Shown piece by piece: positions 9,879-20,769 of a DNA stretch of 64,000 nt. Below the pieces are notes generated by a model. It was not told the origin of the DNA and made no database searches. It worked only from the letters and a program-made list of their open reading frames with translations. Location of the stretch: assembly GCA_036583965.1 (NCBI GenBank), contig JAZBQD010000027.1, forward strand, positions 25,799,001 to 25,863,000, written 5' to 3'. Origin of the DNA: Prunella strophiata. Its lineage: Eukaryota > Chordata > Aves > Passeriformes > Prunellidae. The translations under genes and the position numbers were made by a program. The first letter of the stretch is position 1, and every line of letters starts with the position of its first letter.

Positions 9879-11921
9879 GTGAGAGTTTGGCACAGCTGTC
9901 ATTTCATGAAATCAGCTCCAGGGCTCAGCAGATTTTGTTTTGTTTCAGTCCCATGGAAGTTTTCTGTGAAGTTGGTTTTCTGCTTTTATAAAAAGCAAGC
10001 AGAAACATAATATAAAAACTATTATTTATGTAGACCGTAAATATCTTTCTAGCTGCCTGTCCTCTGATCACTTTGCAGACTTCAGAGAGTCTGTGTGTTC
10101 TCTCTAACCTCCCATATGTGCACCATAATTTTTCAGTTTGAGAACTCAGAGCAGTGCTAGATTCTTGTGATCAGAGTCACTTGGCACTTCCATGGTTTTA
10201 CACCTCTGGGAGCCAGGAAGTGTGTTTTCCTCTTAGATCTCTGGGGTTTGGCAAAGGATGTGTAATAATTCAGGGTAGTAGTCTATAAATGCAGGGAAAG
10301 ACCACAAGTGCTAGTGGTGAATATTTGCAGTAAAGGGTCTTGCTCATCCTAAAATCCTTTCACCTGAAAGGGAGTGATTTGCAGTCCTGGTTGTTGCTGG
10401 GGATGAGGTTCTGTACAACTACAGGTTTGTTGAAAAAATAACTCTTAAGGGTGAATGTAAAGCATGTGTGTATGCTTTACAGCTAGGGTTTCAGAGCATG
10501 TTTAAAGAGAAGCCCTTGGCTATTGACCAGTTTAACTGTTGAACAGAGGTTAAGCAGGGAGTAAACCCCAGGTCTTGAGTGCAGTCTAGGGTAGTACCAT
10601 TAGAAGCACCAGGAGCACTTATCTACAGGTGATTCTCTCCCCTTTTCTGTGTTATTTAAATTGTAGTATTGTCATGAGACATTTTACTACAGGGAGCAAA
10701 ACACCTTTCGAGCCTATGTCAATGTCAAGCCAATGTTGAAGTGTTTAGCAGTTTGCCTGCTCTGGGGCTGTTTCTGACAATGCTCTGAAAGAAGAGTAAA
10801 AGCAAGTCTGATGCTAGTAACTTGCAAAGTAGTCATTCTCTCTAGTTGTTTTTCTAGCCAACTTAGGTTTCTGTGCTAGAGTAACTCTGTGTAAGCTGTG
10901 TGTCTTGGATATTAATGTCCTTGCTCTGTCAATTTATCAAATGAACTGAAAGATGCAAACCATCATCTTATTATGTGTTTGGAAGAAGGTAATGTGTGGA
11001 AGACTGCAAATCTTGAGTTTGTGTTTCAAATGCAGGAATCTGGAGAGTTCCTTACCTAGCTGACTAAAGCAAGATTCATAAATGTCAGACATAGGTGGTG
11101 ATTTAAAGACTAGAGGAATGTAAATACCTCCTGTCCCTCAGTGGGAGTGGTGTGGGTGGCAGGAAGAGATAAAAATCATCTTGTAACCTTGTCCTAACAC
11201 TTCTACTTTTTCCTGCATGTTAAACAGAGGTTTTCAGTGGGCTGCTGGTATCCATGCTGAGTAGTTGGCTAATTGGGCTCTAGTGATGTCTGTCTTGGCA
11301 TCCTGTCAGCACTGAATTCCTGCTGCCCAGCCATCCTTGCTGCTGCAGGAGTGTCTCACAGCCCCCTTGCGCCCTGACAACAGAAGCAGCCTAGAGAGCA
11401 AGTATCCAGTTTTTTGAACAGCTGTGGTTGAATTGCTGCTTGTTTGTCATTTCACTAGTTTTCTCCTCCACACTGAGTTAAAAAAGACAAACATCAGCTG
11501 TCATCTGTGGCTGAGACATAAGTGAACATTCCTGAAATGTAAAGTTAATTTGAATTCTTAAGCAAAAATGCAGAGGGGCTTCCTCTGACTCAGCTCCTGC
11601 CTCCTTGCAAACTCCCTCTGTCATTGCCATCACTGGTTCTGCGTGGGGCTGCTGAGAGATGAGACAGCTGTTAATTCTTTCCTAAGATAAGGTGTCTTGT
11701 GTCTTGTAATAATATATGGCTCCTTCCAGCTTGCTGTGGCACTTTAGCTGTGGGGGACTGGGGGATTATTGTTGTGTAGTCTTGTTGTTCTGGTTTTTTA
11801 ATTATCCATTTCCTGACCTTCTACTTCTTTGTAAATTTTGAGAGATAATTAAGATCAGGGCAGCTAATGAGCTGAGTGTGCACTAATTGCACCCTCTCGA
11901 TTTTTTTACATACATTTGCAG
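9879..11921 (+). other. TDRD5 intron 8 (inferred)
   Basis: A 2.04-kb stretch from gtgaga to ACATTTGCAG. I see no coding exon or clear transposon in it. If the TGA at 9872 is the true end, this would be an intron of the 3' UTR. Confidence 0.6.
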
Positions 11922-12182
11922 GCACCTCATTCTCTTGGAGAGTCCTCAGTGCCTGCTGTCTTAGTCAAGTCTGTGGAAGACCTTTACACCTCCTTTATTT
12001 ACTCCAGGCAACCAGCAGAAATGAGACAAGATGACCCAGATCAGATAGAAAGTTTTTCCAGCAGGGCCCAACTTTATGAAGCTGTCCATCCCAGTGTTGG
12101 ACTCATGGCAGCACCATTCATGCTGTGCCCCTTGGACAGTATGAACAGATCCATCAGTCAAAATTGGCTGGCAGAAAGTTGA
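11922..12182 (+). CDS. TDRD5: Probable TDRD5 C-terminal exon (exon 9)
   Basis: The acceptor is ACATTTGCAG at 11921, followed by 86 codons and TGA at 12180-12182. It starts APHSLGESSVPAVLVKSVED and continues LYTSFIYSRQ. The KSVED.Y.SFI motif resembles the C-terminal part of TDRD5 as I remember it. The frame is phase 0, whereas exon 8 as sequenced ends in phase 1. An AATAAA lies 119 bases after the stop. Either this exon is translated, if exon 8 is really one base shorter, or it has become 3' UTR. Confidence 0.65.
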   Translation, partial: APHSLGESSVPAVLVKSVEDLYTSFIYSRQPAEMRQDDPDQIESFSSRAQLYEAVHPSVGLMAAPFMLCPLDSMNRSISQNWLAES

Positions 12183-12300
12183 GCAGTCTGTTACTGTACT
12201 GTGAGTTTTGCAGCCCCTCTTGGGTATCTTAAGGGTTGTTCCTGGTGTTGCTGGAACAAATGGAAATGTTGGTGTTTCTGTGGGCTGGAGATGCCACAAT

Positions 12301-12306
12301 AATAAA
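12301..12306 (+). promoter_or_regulatory. Polyadenylation signal of TDRD5
   Basis: Canonical AATAAA 119 bases after the exon 9 stop, followed by a GT-rich stretch (GTATTGGGTTGACCTTTGTG) as expected for a cleavage element. Confidence 0.65.
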
Positions 12307-13955
12307 TAGCTGGATGCAATGTATTGGGTTGACCTTTGTGCAGCAGAATGGATTTCTAGTTGTTTAATGGGAACAAAATGAATTGAGAGTTAGTTCTCTC
12401 ATTGTTAGGTTTTGTTCTCTTTTCTAGACTTTCTGCTGCTTGCACGTAGAAATATTTGTTTTTCCACTCCAGTGTTCATTTCATACTGAGTCTCCCAGTC
12501 TCTCAACCACAGGGAACTAAAGCATTTTGTAAACCCCATGAGTCCCTGTGTGGGTGCTTGTCTTCCATCTTCCAAATGATGGAAGAATTTACAACACCCA
12601 TACAAGAGTTGCTCAGTTTTACAAGGTGGATTAAGTGACTTGCCAAAGGCAGTGGCTGTTTATGCCTTGGAACTTTCTCTCTGGAGTTCCCTAGACAAAA
12701 CCTACTGAATTCACATCTGATTCCCACCTCTGGGGAAGTGGAGGTGGAGCAGCAGGAGGAGAGGGAGAGGGGTCCTTGCATTATACCGTGTCAGGCTCAT
12801 CAAAGAGGTGGTGCAGTAGCAAGTTTTCTTTCCATGACTTGGTGAGGTCTAGGCAAAAGGGATTTCAGTCTAAACTGGATCTCTTGGATTTGCTTGTGTA
12901 GATTTGACCTTTCTTTTGTGTTCCTCTTTATGCAGATGAAGAAAACATGAAGACCAACACCTTCCCAGGAGTCTCATGGTTGGCCTCTGCCGTGCTCTGA
13001 GCTCTGTGACCAAGGGCCACCTCAGGAACTGTGTGTCCCTCCTGCCCTGCTCTCTGCAGTGTTGGCAGCTGCATGATTGGCCACTTCCCATGCATACTTC
13101 CAGTGGCTGCCCAGCCTGAGAAGGAAGGTGTGATAGAGGGGAGAAGCTAGAGCTGCTGCCAAGGAAGGCTGTCTGAAACAGCACAGACTCTCTGTATGAC
13201 CATGCTGTTGGGGCTTTTTTGTTCAGAAACATTTAATCCCTTGAAAAAAACTGAAGTGTGATATCTCAAGTGTACCCAGCATGTGTGATAAATGTTAGTT
13301 TTACTTTCAGGAGAGTAGTTTGGTTTTTGTTTGTACCGGTGGTGTACTGGGTTACTGCTCTTTAATACAATGGTTCAGGAGAACATCCAAGTGTCACATT
13401 GTGTTATGTAGCCTTTAAGTTTAAGAGAGGGAAACTGGCTCCCCATCCCTCCTTCCTTCAGTGCATGAACTGTTTCGACATTGTGTAGGGATGTGATTTT
13501 GGTTTTTAACACAGTGGCTGCTCTACACACTCCTTGCTGTGAGGAGAGCCAAAGAAACCTCCTTCCCCAAGAAGAAAATGCTATGATTTGTTGTATGTCA
13601 TGTATACAAAGTGTCAGAAATATCATCTTAAAGATATGGAATAAAATCTGTAAGGAATCCAGTGAGAGAGAGCCTGAAGCTTGACCATGTTTGTGTAGCT
13701 CTTTGCCTGTGGCAAGTGATCCTAATGGGTGTTAATGCAGAGAAAAGCTGTGAAAACAGAAGTGCCCTGGTTAGGAATGCTGGCATCCAGCTGTTTTTCT
13801 GGTACCTGGAGTGTTCCTCACATCTTCAGGGGCTTCAAGGGCCATTCTGTGCCCACCTGCAACCCTGCCAGAGGTATCTTCCTCTGCAAACCACCAAGAA
13901 AAGCTGAGTTATATTAGCAGTAATACTGGAATGGGTAAAAAGCCCAGCATAAGAC
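12307..13955 (+). other. Downstream flank with possible alternative 3' exon
   Basis: No solid gene. A good acceptor (TTTATGCAG at 12935) opens a short frame, DEENMKTNTFPGVSWLASAV, that stops soon after. A second AATAAA lies at 13640-13645. A GTGAGT donor just after the exon 9 stop (about 12199) could splice to it as an alternative 3' UTR. A stretch at about 12610-12655 (GATTAAGTGACTTGCC) resembles the core of a MIR-type SINE, with weak support. Confidence 0.3.
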
Positions 13956-14016
13956 ATTTGTGGATTGGACTAGTTGATCTTTAAAGCTCTCTTCCAACCC
14001 AAACCATTGTATTATT
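13956..14016 (+). mobile_element. CR1 LINE 3' tip
   Basis: Short sense-strand tail: GGACTAGTTGATCTTTAAAG, then CTTCCAACCCAAACCATTGT and ATTATTC, the CR1 3' terminus with a decayed terminal microsatellite. Confidence 0.8.
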
Positions 14017-17000
14017 CTTTCACTTTTTTTAATTTCAGCATTGAAGGGCGGTTTTGGGATGTAAAACAGCTAAAAACCAAAAATCTGTGGCTGGTTAGGA
14101 AGCAGCTGCTGGGAAAGCTAATGAAGGAGATGGAAGGAGAATGCTGAGGAGCAGGGCTGTCCAGCCCTGTGGGGAGCTTCAGAGGTTTCCTGACTTCTCT
14201 GATGCCACGTTTGGATTGGGGCACTCACTGCATATTTTTGTCATTCATCACTGAAAATTCCAAAGGCACAGGATGTCTCCCAGACCCAACCTGCCACCTT
14301 CCTGGGCTGCAGCAGGGCCTGATCTTGGAAGAGCTGTTGGTGTCGCTGTAGGACACAACATGACATGGACAGCAGCTCTTTGCAAGGTGCGAGAGAGCAA
14401 AAAGAGGAAATTTATTGAATTCTGGACTTCATTTATAGTTTTCTGAAATCCCAGTGTCATTGGAGGGTGACAGTGCCACCTCCTCAATGCCACTGGACAA
14501 CCCAACAGTCCATCAAGTTACTCTTCCTCCACAGAGGAATGCAAAACAATAAGTTATTTACAAAAAGTGTGTGAGAAAGTTCTGCACACAAATGTAAACA
14601 TCAGAAGGCTTTAGAGAAACTTAAAAAATCAGGGCGACACTGTCAGTGTGTCCCTGCTGCTGCTGGGTCACTGCTAGGTGGCAGCCAAGGCCAGCGCTCA
14701 GCAGCTCAGCTCCCTGCAGCCTCAAACTCCTCTGCGGTCTGGGAGGCAGAGGGAGGTGAGGAGCTGGAGAACATGCTGCTCAGTGGGCAGGTCCCCCTAG
14801 CCCAGCAGGAGCTGCCTCTGTCTCGCTCCCTGCCTGGGGTGCACCAGGCCCCCAGGCTGCCTGGGCATGTGACTAGGAGCTCTGGGGATGGGTCCCAGTG
14901 CTGTTTCAGGGAACTGAGAATGGGGTGATGCTATGGGGTCTGGAAGGTGCTGTGTGGATGCTGGGAGTTTACATGCGTGCAGAAAGGTAGCAGCAAATCT
15001 GTGGGAGGGAGCCAGCAAGTGTTAAACGGTATCCCTGTGATTTGGGAACTCTCCAACCTGCCAGTTTAAGTATGGAGGGAGCATATTCTGGGCACATCAC
15101 TTTTTGCCCTCTGGGTACCTGTTGAAGGAGGGCTACAGGGCCTTGCTGCTATTCCATGTACCTTTCCTCATGCTAATCAGGATTTCTTTTTTTTTTTTTG
15201 AAGTTTTGCCATTCGCATGTTGTCTCCAAGTGCTTGGTTAGTTTTCCATGCACTTTCAATCACAATAAAAGGTGAAGAGCTGAACCTTTACCCTTAGCCT
15301 GGACCCCCCCAGCACCCGAGGGACAGAAAACCCACCTGGAGTTGCTCCCCTGCTCTGGGTGATCTGAGCTGCTCTTCCCAGCTGTGTGATGGCATCTCCC
15401 TTCCCAGAGCAGTTCAGCTCACATTCCTCATGCCCAGGCAGGTCCCTGTTGTACATTTGTTGCCTAAGGCAGTGGAAAAAAGACAAAGATGCTTCAGGGA
15501 CTGGAAAGTGATGCTGTATTCATATCCTTGCTCTTGGGTACTGCTGTGTGCCAGTGCCAGGTGGTGGGGAAGGAGGGGTGGCTGTGCCAGGCACTGAGAT
15601 AAACCTTGTCAATTTTTGGGGAACCCAAAACAGAGGTGTCTGATGGAAGAAGGAGGGTGCTCTGCTCTGCAACAACCCTGTCCCTGTAGGTGTCATGCCC
15701 CTCCTGGAGGGATCTGGAGTCGTCCCCCTTCCTCCTCCTTGTGGGGGATCTCCTTGGGGCACTGGGGAGCCTAGTGTGGATGCCCTCATCCCAGGGTGTG
15801 CATGTAAAGGAATTCTGGCTCCTCCAAAGGAAGGGCTGTGGGATGGGGCTGCTTTCCCCTCCTATTGCCCCTGTTTTCCCCCTTCCCTACAGCTGTGGGG
15901 TAGCTGTGCTGACAGCAGAGGTGATCACTCAAAGTCCCTGGGGAGAGCCATCAAAATGTTTAGAGGAAATTAACAAATGAAAGAGGAATGCCAGCTCTGC
16001 ATCTCTCCCTAAAAGCTGGGGTTAAGCCAAACACCAGCAAGATGTGTGCTCCAGGGATTTGCTATGGACTCGGGGTCAGGAAGGGGTCTGGGGTCAGCCT
16101 TGGCAGGTGGATGGAGCTGTGGGCTGGCGGCTCTTCCCCTGCTGGGCTGGTGGGAAGCAGGTGCTGGAACCAACGTGAGAGCAGAGTCCCACCTGGACCA
16201 CCTCAAGAAGGACCCAGGTACCCCTGGCACGTGGGTGGGCCTGGGAAGGGTGCGTAGAAGTGCTTCAGGCGTGATTTTTGTTTAGGGGGTGTATTTATGG
16301 AAGAGTTTCTCTTGGCTTGCACTGGTAATCGGGGTCTTTGAGTTTTAAATGGGATGTCAGGGAGGATTTGCCTGGAGAGGAGGATGCGAAGTGACAGCTC
16401 GCTTTGGATGAGCAAATGCAGCAAAGGTGGCCAAACACCTCCCTTCCTGCTGGTGTTGCAGGCAGGCAGGGCGGGAGCTCGGGTTTCCCAGGCACCTCCG
16501 GGGGTACGGGTGGTCCTGGGCTGGCCCTGCAGTGGTCACTGTGACTCTGCCATCTCAGCGAGGGTGGCATTTTCCAGATTGATACCTCAGCCCATCCCTC
16601 CCCACCCCTCTGCACTTTTGAGTCAAGCCATGCTCTGCAACGTGGAGTTCAGTTGAGAAAATCATTTGGGCTTGAAAACCAAAAATGGAATGAATTCTGA
16701 CCGAAGACGTTTGTGTTTTTATTTTAGATGGGTTTTTTTGAGATGGAAATTGAATCTTTCCTTGTTTGGGGAGGATAAAAGTGCATTCAATCCTGCATCA
16801 GATTATTTCACTTGACCCGAGTAAATGCTTTTCTTTCCTCTGACCTGGAAGGCTTTCTTTTTCTTTCCATTTGGCAAGAAAAAGGGAAAAGCCAAATCAC
16901 CCCCAGGAAATCTCAGCCAGCACCATTAAACCATGACACCCTCTCTGCCAGCGCTGCCACCTTGTGACTGCACGGCTTCCTTGGGCTCAGGAGATGCTCC

Positions 17001-17365
17001 GTGTCCCTTCGGGGACCAGCCACAGAGAACTGTTCCCTCTCTGGCCCTGCCAGCATGGGACAGCAGGAGATCACTCCTGCCTCGCCCCCAGCCAGCAGGA
17101 ACATGCACACTGCAAAACTGGAAACAATCGGGACTCCTGACTCCATGGCAGGAGTGACACCAGCCAGGGGCTGGAGAGGGCTGTGGATAATCCTGCATGA
17201 AGCTCCTCTGTCATGCTACTCTCAGCTCCAGGGGACACCAGCTCCTCTCCAAGGACGGCTCCTTCCCTGGGACACGCTGCCTCCTCAATCCCTCAAATCC
17301 ACTGTCTCTTCTCCAAATCGATGGTGTGTGTGGCCAGAAGGCTCTCTGCCAGGCACAGCTCAAAG
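14017..17365. other. Intergenic, no gene seen
   Basis: About 3.3 kb of unique, moderately GC-rich sequence. No ORF with recognisable domains. A stretch at 14252-14300 is similar to 21157-21205. It ends at the assembly gap. Confidence 0.6.
14252..14300 (+). repeat. Short dispersed repeat, copy 1
   Basis: Shares AAAATTCCAAA, then CAGGAT, and CTCCCAGACCCAA followed by CTGCCA, with 21157-21205 on the same strand. Family unknown. Confidence 0.55.
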
Positions 17366-17865
17366 NNNNNNNNNNNNNNNNNNNNNNNNNNNNNNNNNNN
17401 NNNNNNNNNNNNNNNNNNNNNNNNNNNNNNNNNNNNNNNNNNNNNNNNNNNNNNNNNNNNNNNNNNNNNNNNNNNNNNNNNNNNNNNNNNNNNNNNNNNN
17501 NNNNNNNNNNNNNNNNNNNNNNNNNNNNNNNNNNNNNNNNNNNNNNNNNNNNNNNNNNNNNNNNNNNNNNNNNNNNNNNNNNNNNNNNNNNNNNNNNNNN
17601 NNNNNNNNNNNNNNNNNNNNNNNNNNNNNNNNNNNNNNNNNNNNNNNNNNNNNNNNNNNNNNNNNNNNNNNNNNNNNNNNNNNNNNNNNNNNNNNNNNNN
17701 NNNNNNNNNNNNNNNNNNNNNNNNNNNNNNNNNNNNNNNNNNNNNNNNNNNNNNNNNNNNNNNNNNNNNNNNNNNNNNNNNNNNNNNNNNNNNNNNNNNN
17801 NNNNNNNNNNNNNNNNNNNNNNNNNNNNNNNNNNNNNNNNNNNNNNNNNNNNNNNNNNNNNNNNN
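17366..17865. other. Assembly gap
   Basis: Exactly 500 Ns. The round number suggests a placeholder gap of unknown true size. The sequence on both sides is GC-rich. Confidence 0.99.
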
Positions 17866-20077
17866 AAGCTGTCACTGGACATAAAATGGGGATGGTTTAA
17901 AACTGGAGAAGAGAAAGCCATGGAAGGGGATTTTCAGGGCACAGAGACAGGTTAATCTCATTGCAGCAGGAGAAGCATCATCACAGGGACCAGCTGAGGT
18001 CTGCTCATAAGCTATAAAGAGAGCAGGGAGGAGGGCTGGAATTCCTTTTCCAGCACAGGCCACCCAAAGTAGCTCCAGGCTGCCATGGTGCCATGGGATA
18101 CTGGCATTGCTGATCCCCCTCCAGCCATGCTGGGTGTTTTGGGGTATCTGTGGGGAGGTCCCACCCCATGCTCAGCTCTTTCCCAAAAGAGCAAGAAATG
18201 CTGCAGAAGAGAAAAGCTAATTGTGATGATTATCATTCTCCCCTTCAGCCTCTTGAAGTAGGGGAAAATACAATAAAATAGGAGAAAATACAGTACAGTA
18301 TCCTCCCTGATTGTCTGTGAGGAACATTTTCTCCTGGGCTGGTCCTACCCACGGCAGAGCTCTCGGCTGAACCCAGAGCCAAGGGAAAACCTTATGGGAT
18401 GCTGTACACTGGAAAAGCACTAAGTTGTATGGCCTGGGTGAGGAAACTATGATTTTAGAAGAAAGAGATGTTAAAAAATTTATAGCATGCAGGGAAGTAC
18501 TTTTTGCTTTTTTATCTTGTGAAGTTGTTCCTTTTCCCTTGCAGCCTCTGGACTGCTCTGAGATCTGCCTGGTATTTTCCCTGGTTACCAGTGTTAGGTT
18601 ATGGGATAAACACTACATTGCCTGCCCACAGAGAAGCAACAGTGGGAGGAAATCCAAATCATACCCTGTCCAATTTGCTCCCAGGCCCATTGCAGGAGCT
18701 GTCAGAGACACAAAGGCACATATGAGACCAAATTACAGGCTCAGAGCAGGAGAAATCCTGGCTGGACTTCCCTGGGGCTGTCAGGAGACCCCAGCCCCCC
18801 CCAGCCCCATGTGTCATTAGGAGAAGACAGCTGGAGCATCTCTCCTGAGATTTTTGGAGCATATCCAGGGCCAGCTTCTGGGCATTTGTGCCCAGCTGCC
18901 CTGGGGCTGTGGTACATCCACATACCAGCAACTTGGCAGACTGGGATCTGGGAGGGGGAGACAGGGCAGGCTGCATATCTGAGGCCACCTGGGAGAAAAA
19001 TGTGGGAAATAAATACTCCAGTGTTTAGGAATGGCACAGCAAATCTCAGTGCTAGCCTTGATGTGGGGGAAAAGATGGTTTTGCTTTCAGACAAGCCTAA
19101 TTCCACTCATGTCCCTCATGGCCATGTGCACACCAGCACCAAAGTGTGTGCCAAATGACCTGTCCAGCCATCAGTGGTGTCCACTTCTCTTGTGATGACT
19201 CAGGGCAGCACTAAGGTGGAGGTGACATGGACTCCTTAGGTTGTTGTCACTACTGATAGCAGGAGACATATCCATCCCCATAGAGAAAGGCATTTTCTCT
19301 TGTTTGGAGATGGAGAAACACCTTAAATTTAGTTTTATTTTTTCTTAATGATTATTTTAATACTGATGCTGCTGCACCATCCAAGGTCCTCTCTTGCTTT
19401 CAATTTGTTCACCTCTCATTCCAGGGGCTGGGTCCTGATTGGTCAGCACTTGATTGTGTCAGCTCCTACCAGTGGATTTCAAAGTGGAAATCCTCCAGCA
19501 CATTTCAAAGCAGAGCCATCAGCCTCTGGGCTTGGCTGATCCCCAAGCACTGTGGATCCAGCTGCTGTTCAGATATAAAGTGGGAATTGATATGAGGATC
19601 ACATCCTTTGACATTAGAGCTTTCCCTGTGGTGTTTCCAGGGCTCTGTGCCTCTCAGAGACCATCAGCCTTGGTCTTTGTCCCTGACCTACAAACCCAGG
19701 AGTGATGTGGAAAGCTCATGTCTCAGGTGGGCAATCTCAATTATAAAAGGCACAGCCTCTTTCAAAAGCTCAGCTTAAAATCATGTGGCTAGGATAGCTG
19801 GGAGACCAATTCCTCCTCTCAAGACTGAACTTCTGAACTGCACATAATTACTACTCTTCTCCTCTCTTTGGTGGCATCTCCTATCTCAAGCTGTAGAAAC
19901 AATATGTAGGTGCTTTCAAGCTTAAAATAAGAGAACGTCTCTCAGCGTGGCTGTGAGTTAAAAAATACCATCTTTGTGCTTCCAGATGAAGAGCCCAAGG
20001 CTGAAGAGCTGGAGGTGTGTGTTCCCATGTGGGTGAGTCACCAGCAGAGCCAAGGGCAGGGTGGTGTCACAGCAGCT
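17866..20077. other. Intergenic, no gene seen
   Basis: About 2.2 kb of unique sequence. No splice-consistent coding exon or recognisable repeat was found. Confidence 0.55.
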
Positions 20078-20209
20078 CAGAGCATGAGGATGGTAAAACA
20101 CTGGAGGGGGGGTGAAACGCTGGCACAGGTTGCCCAGAAATGGGGTGGATGCCCCAATCCTGGAAACATCCAGGGTCAGGTTGAGGGCTCTGAGCAGTCT
20201 GACCCAGCT
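20078..20209 (+). mobile_element. CR1 LINE fragment, 5' half split by an LTR
   Basis: Sense CR1 wording: GAGGATGGTAAAACACTGGA, GCACAGGTTGCCCAGAAATG, ATGCCCCAATCCTGGAAACA. It stops at GACCCAGCT, and the sequence resumes at 20665 beyond the LTR. Confidence 0.85.
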
Positions 20210-20664
20210 TGTTGTACTGCACTAAGTAGTTGTTTAGTTGATAATTGTTTTTGCACTGGGTGTTTGGGCCATTTGCACTGTTATATAATCTGTATCCTGT
20301 CATATCACATGGTTTGTCCCATTCCTCCCCTTTCCCCTCCTCAGGCCCTGGTGGGCAGTGGTTAATCCTGGGTTCACCCCTCCCCTCACCCCTTCCCCCT
20401 TGTATCCCATTGGCTGTGGTCCCCTTCCTCTGCCCCCCTTCCCCTCAGCTTAAACCCCCTGCACAGGTGAGCTTGTTCTCTTTTTCACCTGGGAAGCCCA
20501 ATGGACTATCTGGTGGCTCCTACCAAGGAAATAAAGTAGGACTTTGTTCCCAAGAGGAAAAGAGCGCCTTTCGTCTCTTACTTTTGTCCTATGTGAGACT
20601 GACCAGGGCTAAGGTCCAGAGCCAGCCAGATTGGACTGGAGCAGCCCCGCAGCTCAATCTCACA
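20210..20664 (+). mobile_element. Solitary LTR (endogenous retrovirus relic) nested in CR1
   Basis: A 455-base element starting TGTTG and ending CACA, flanked by CCAGCT (20204-20209) and GCAGCT (20665-20670), a six-base target duplication with one mismatch. A TATATAA at 20282 and AATAAA at 20530-20535 are spaced as in an LTR promoter and polyA signal. There is no internal retroviral region and no coding frame, so it is a solo LTR. The six-base duplication suggests the ERVK group; the family is unassigned. Confidence 0.85.
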
Positions 20665-20769
20665 GCAGCTGAAGATGTCCCTGCTGGTTGTAGGGTGGTT
20701 GGACCAGAGGACATTGAAAAAGTCCCTTCTAAAGTCTTCAAAAGTCCACACCATTCTGTCATTCCATGG
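20665..20769 (+). mobile_element. CR1 LINE fragment, 3' half after the LTR
   Basis: It continues the CR1 copy of 20078-20209: CTGAAGATGTCCCTGCTGGT, GTGGTTGGACCAGAGGACAT, and a decayed 3' end, CACACCATTCTGTCATTCCA. Joining the halves across one copy of the target site restores CR1 wording. Confidence 0.85.

Noticed and set aside
17001..17955. Open frames of 223-299 codons across 17.0-17.95 kb
   Set aside because: They are held open by the 500 Ns; the real flanks show no coding features.
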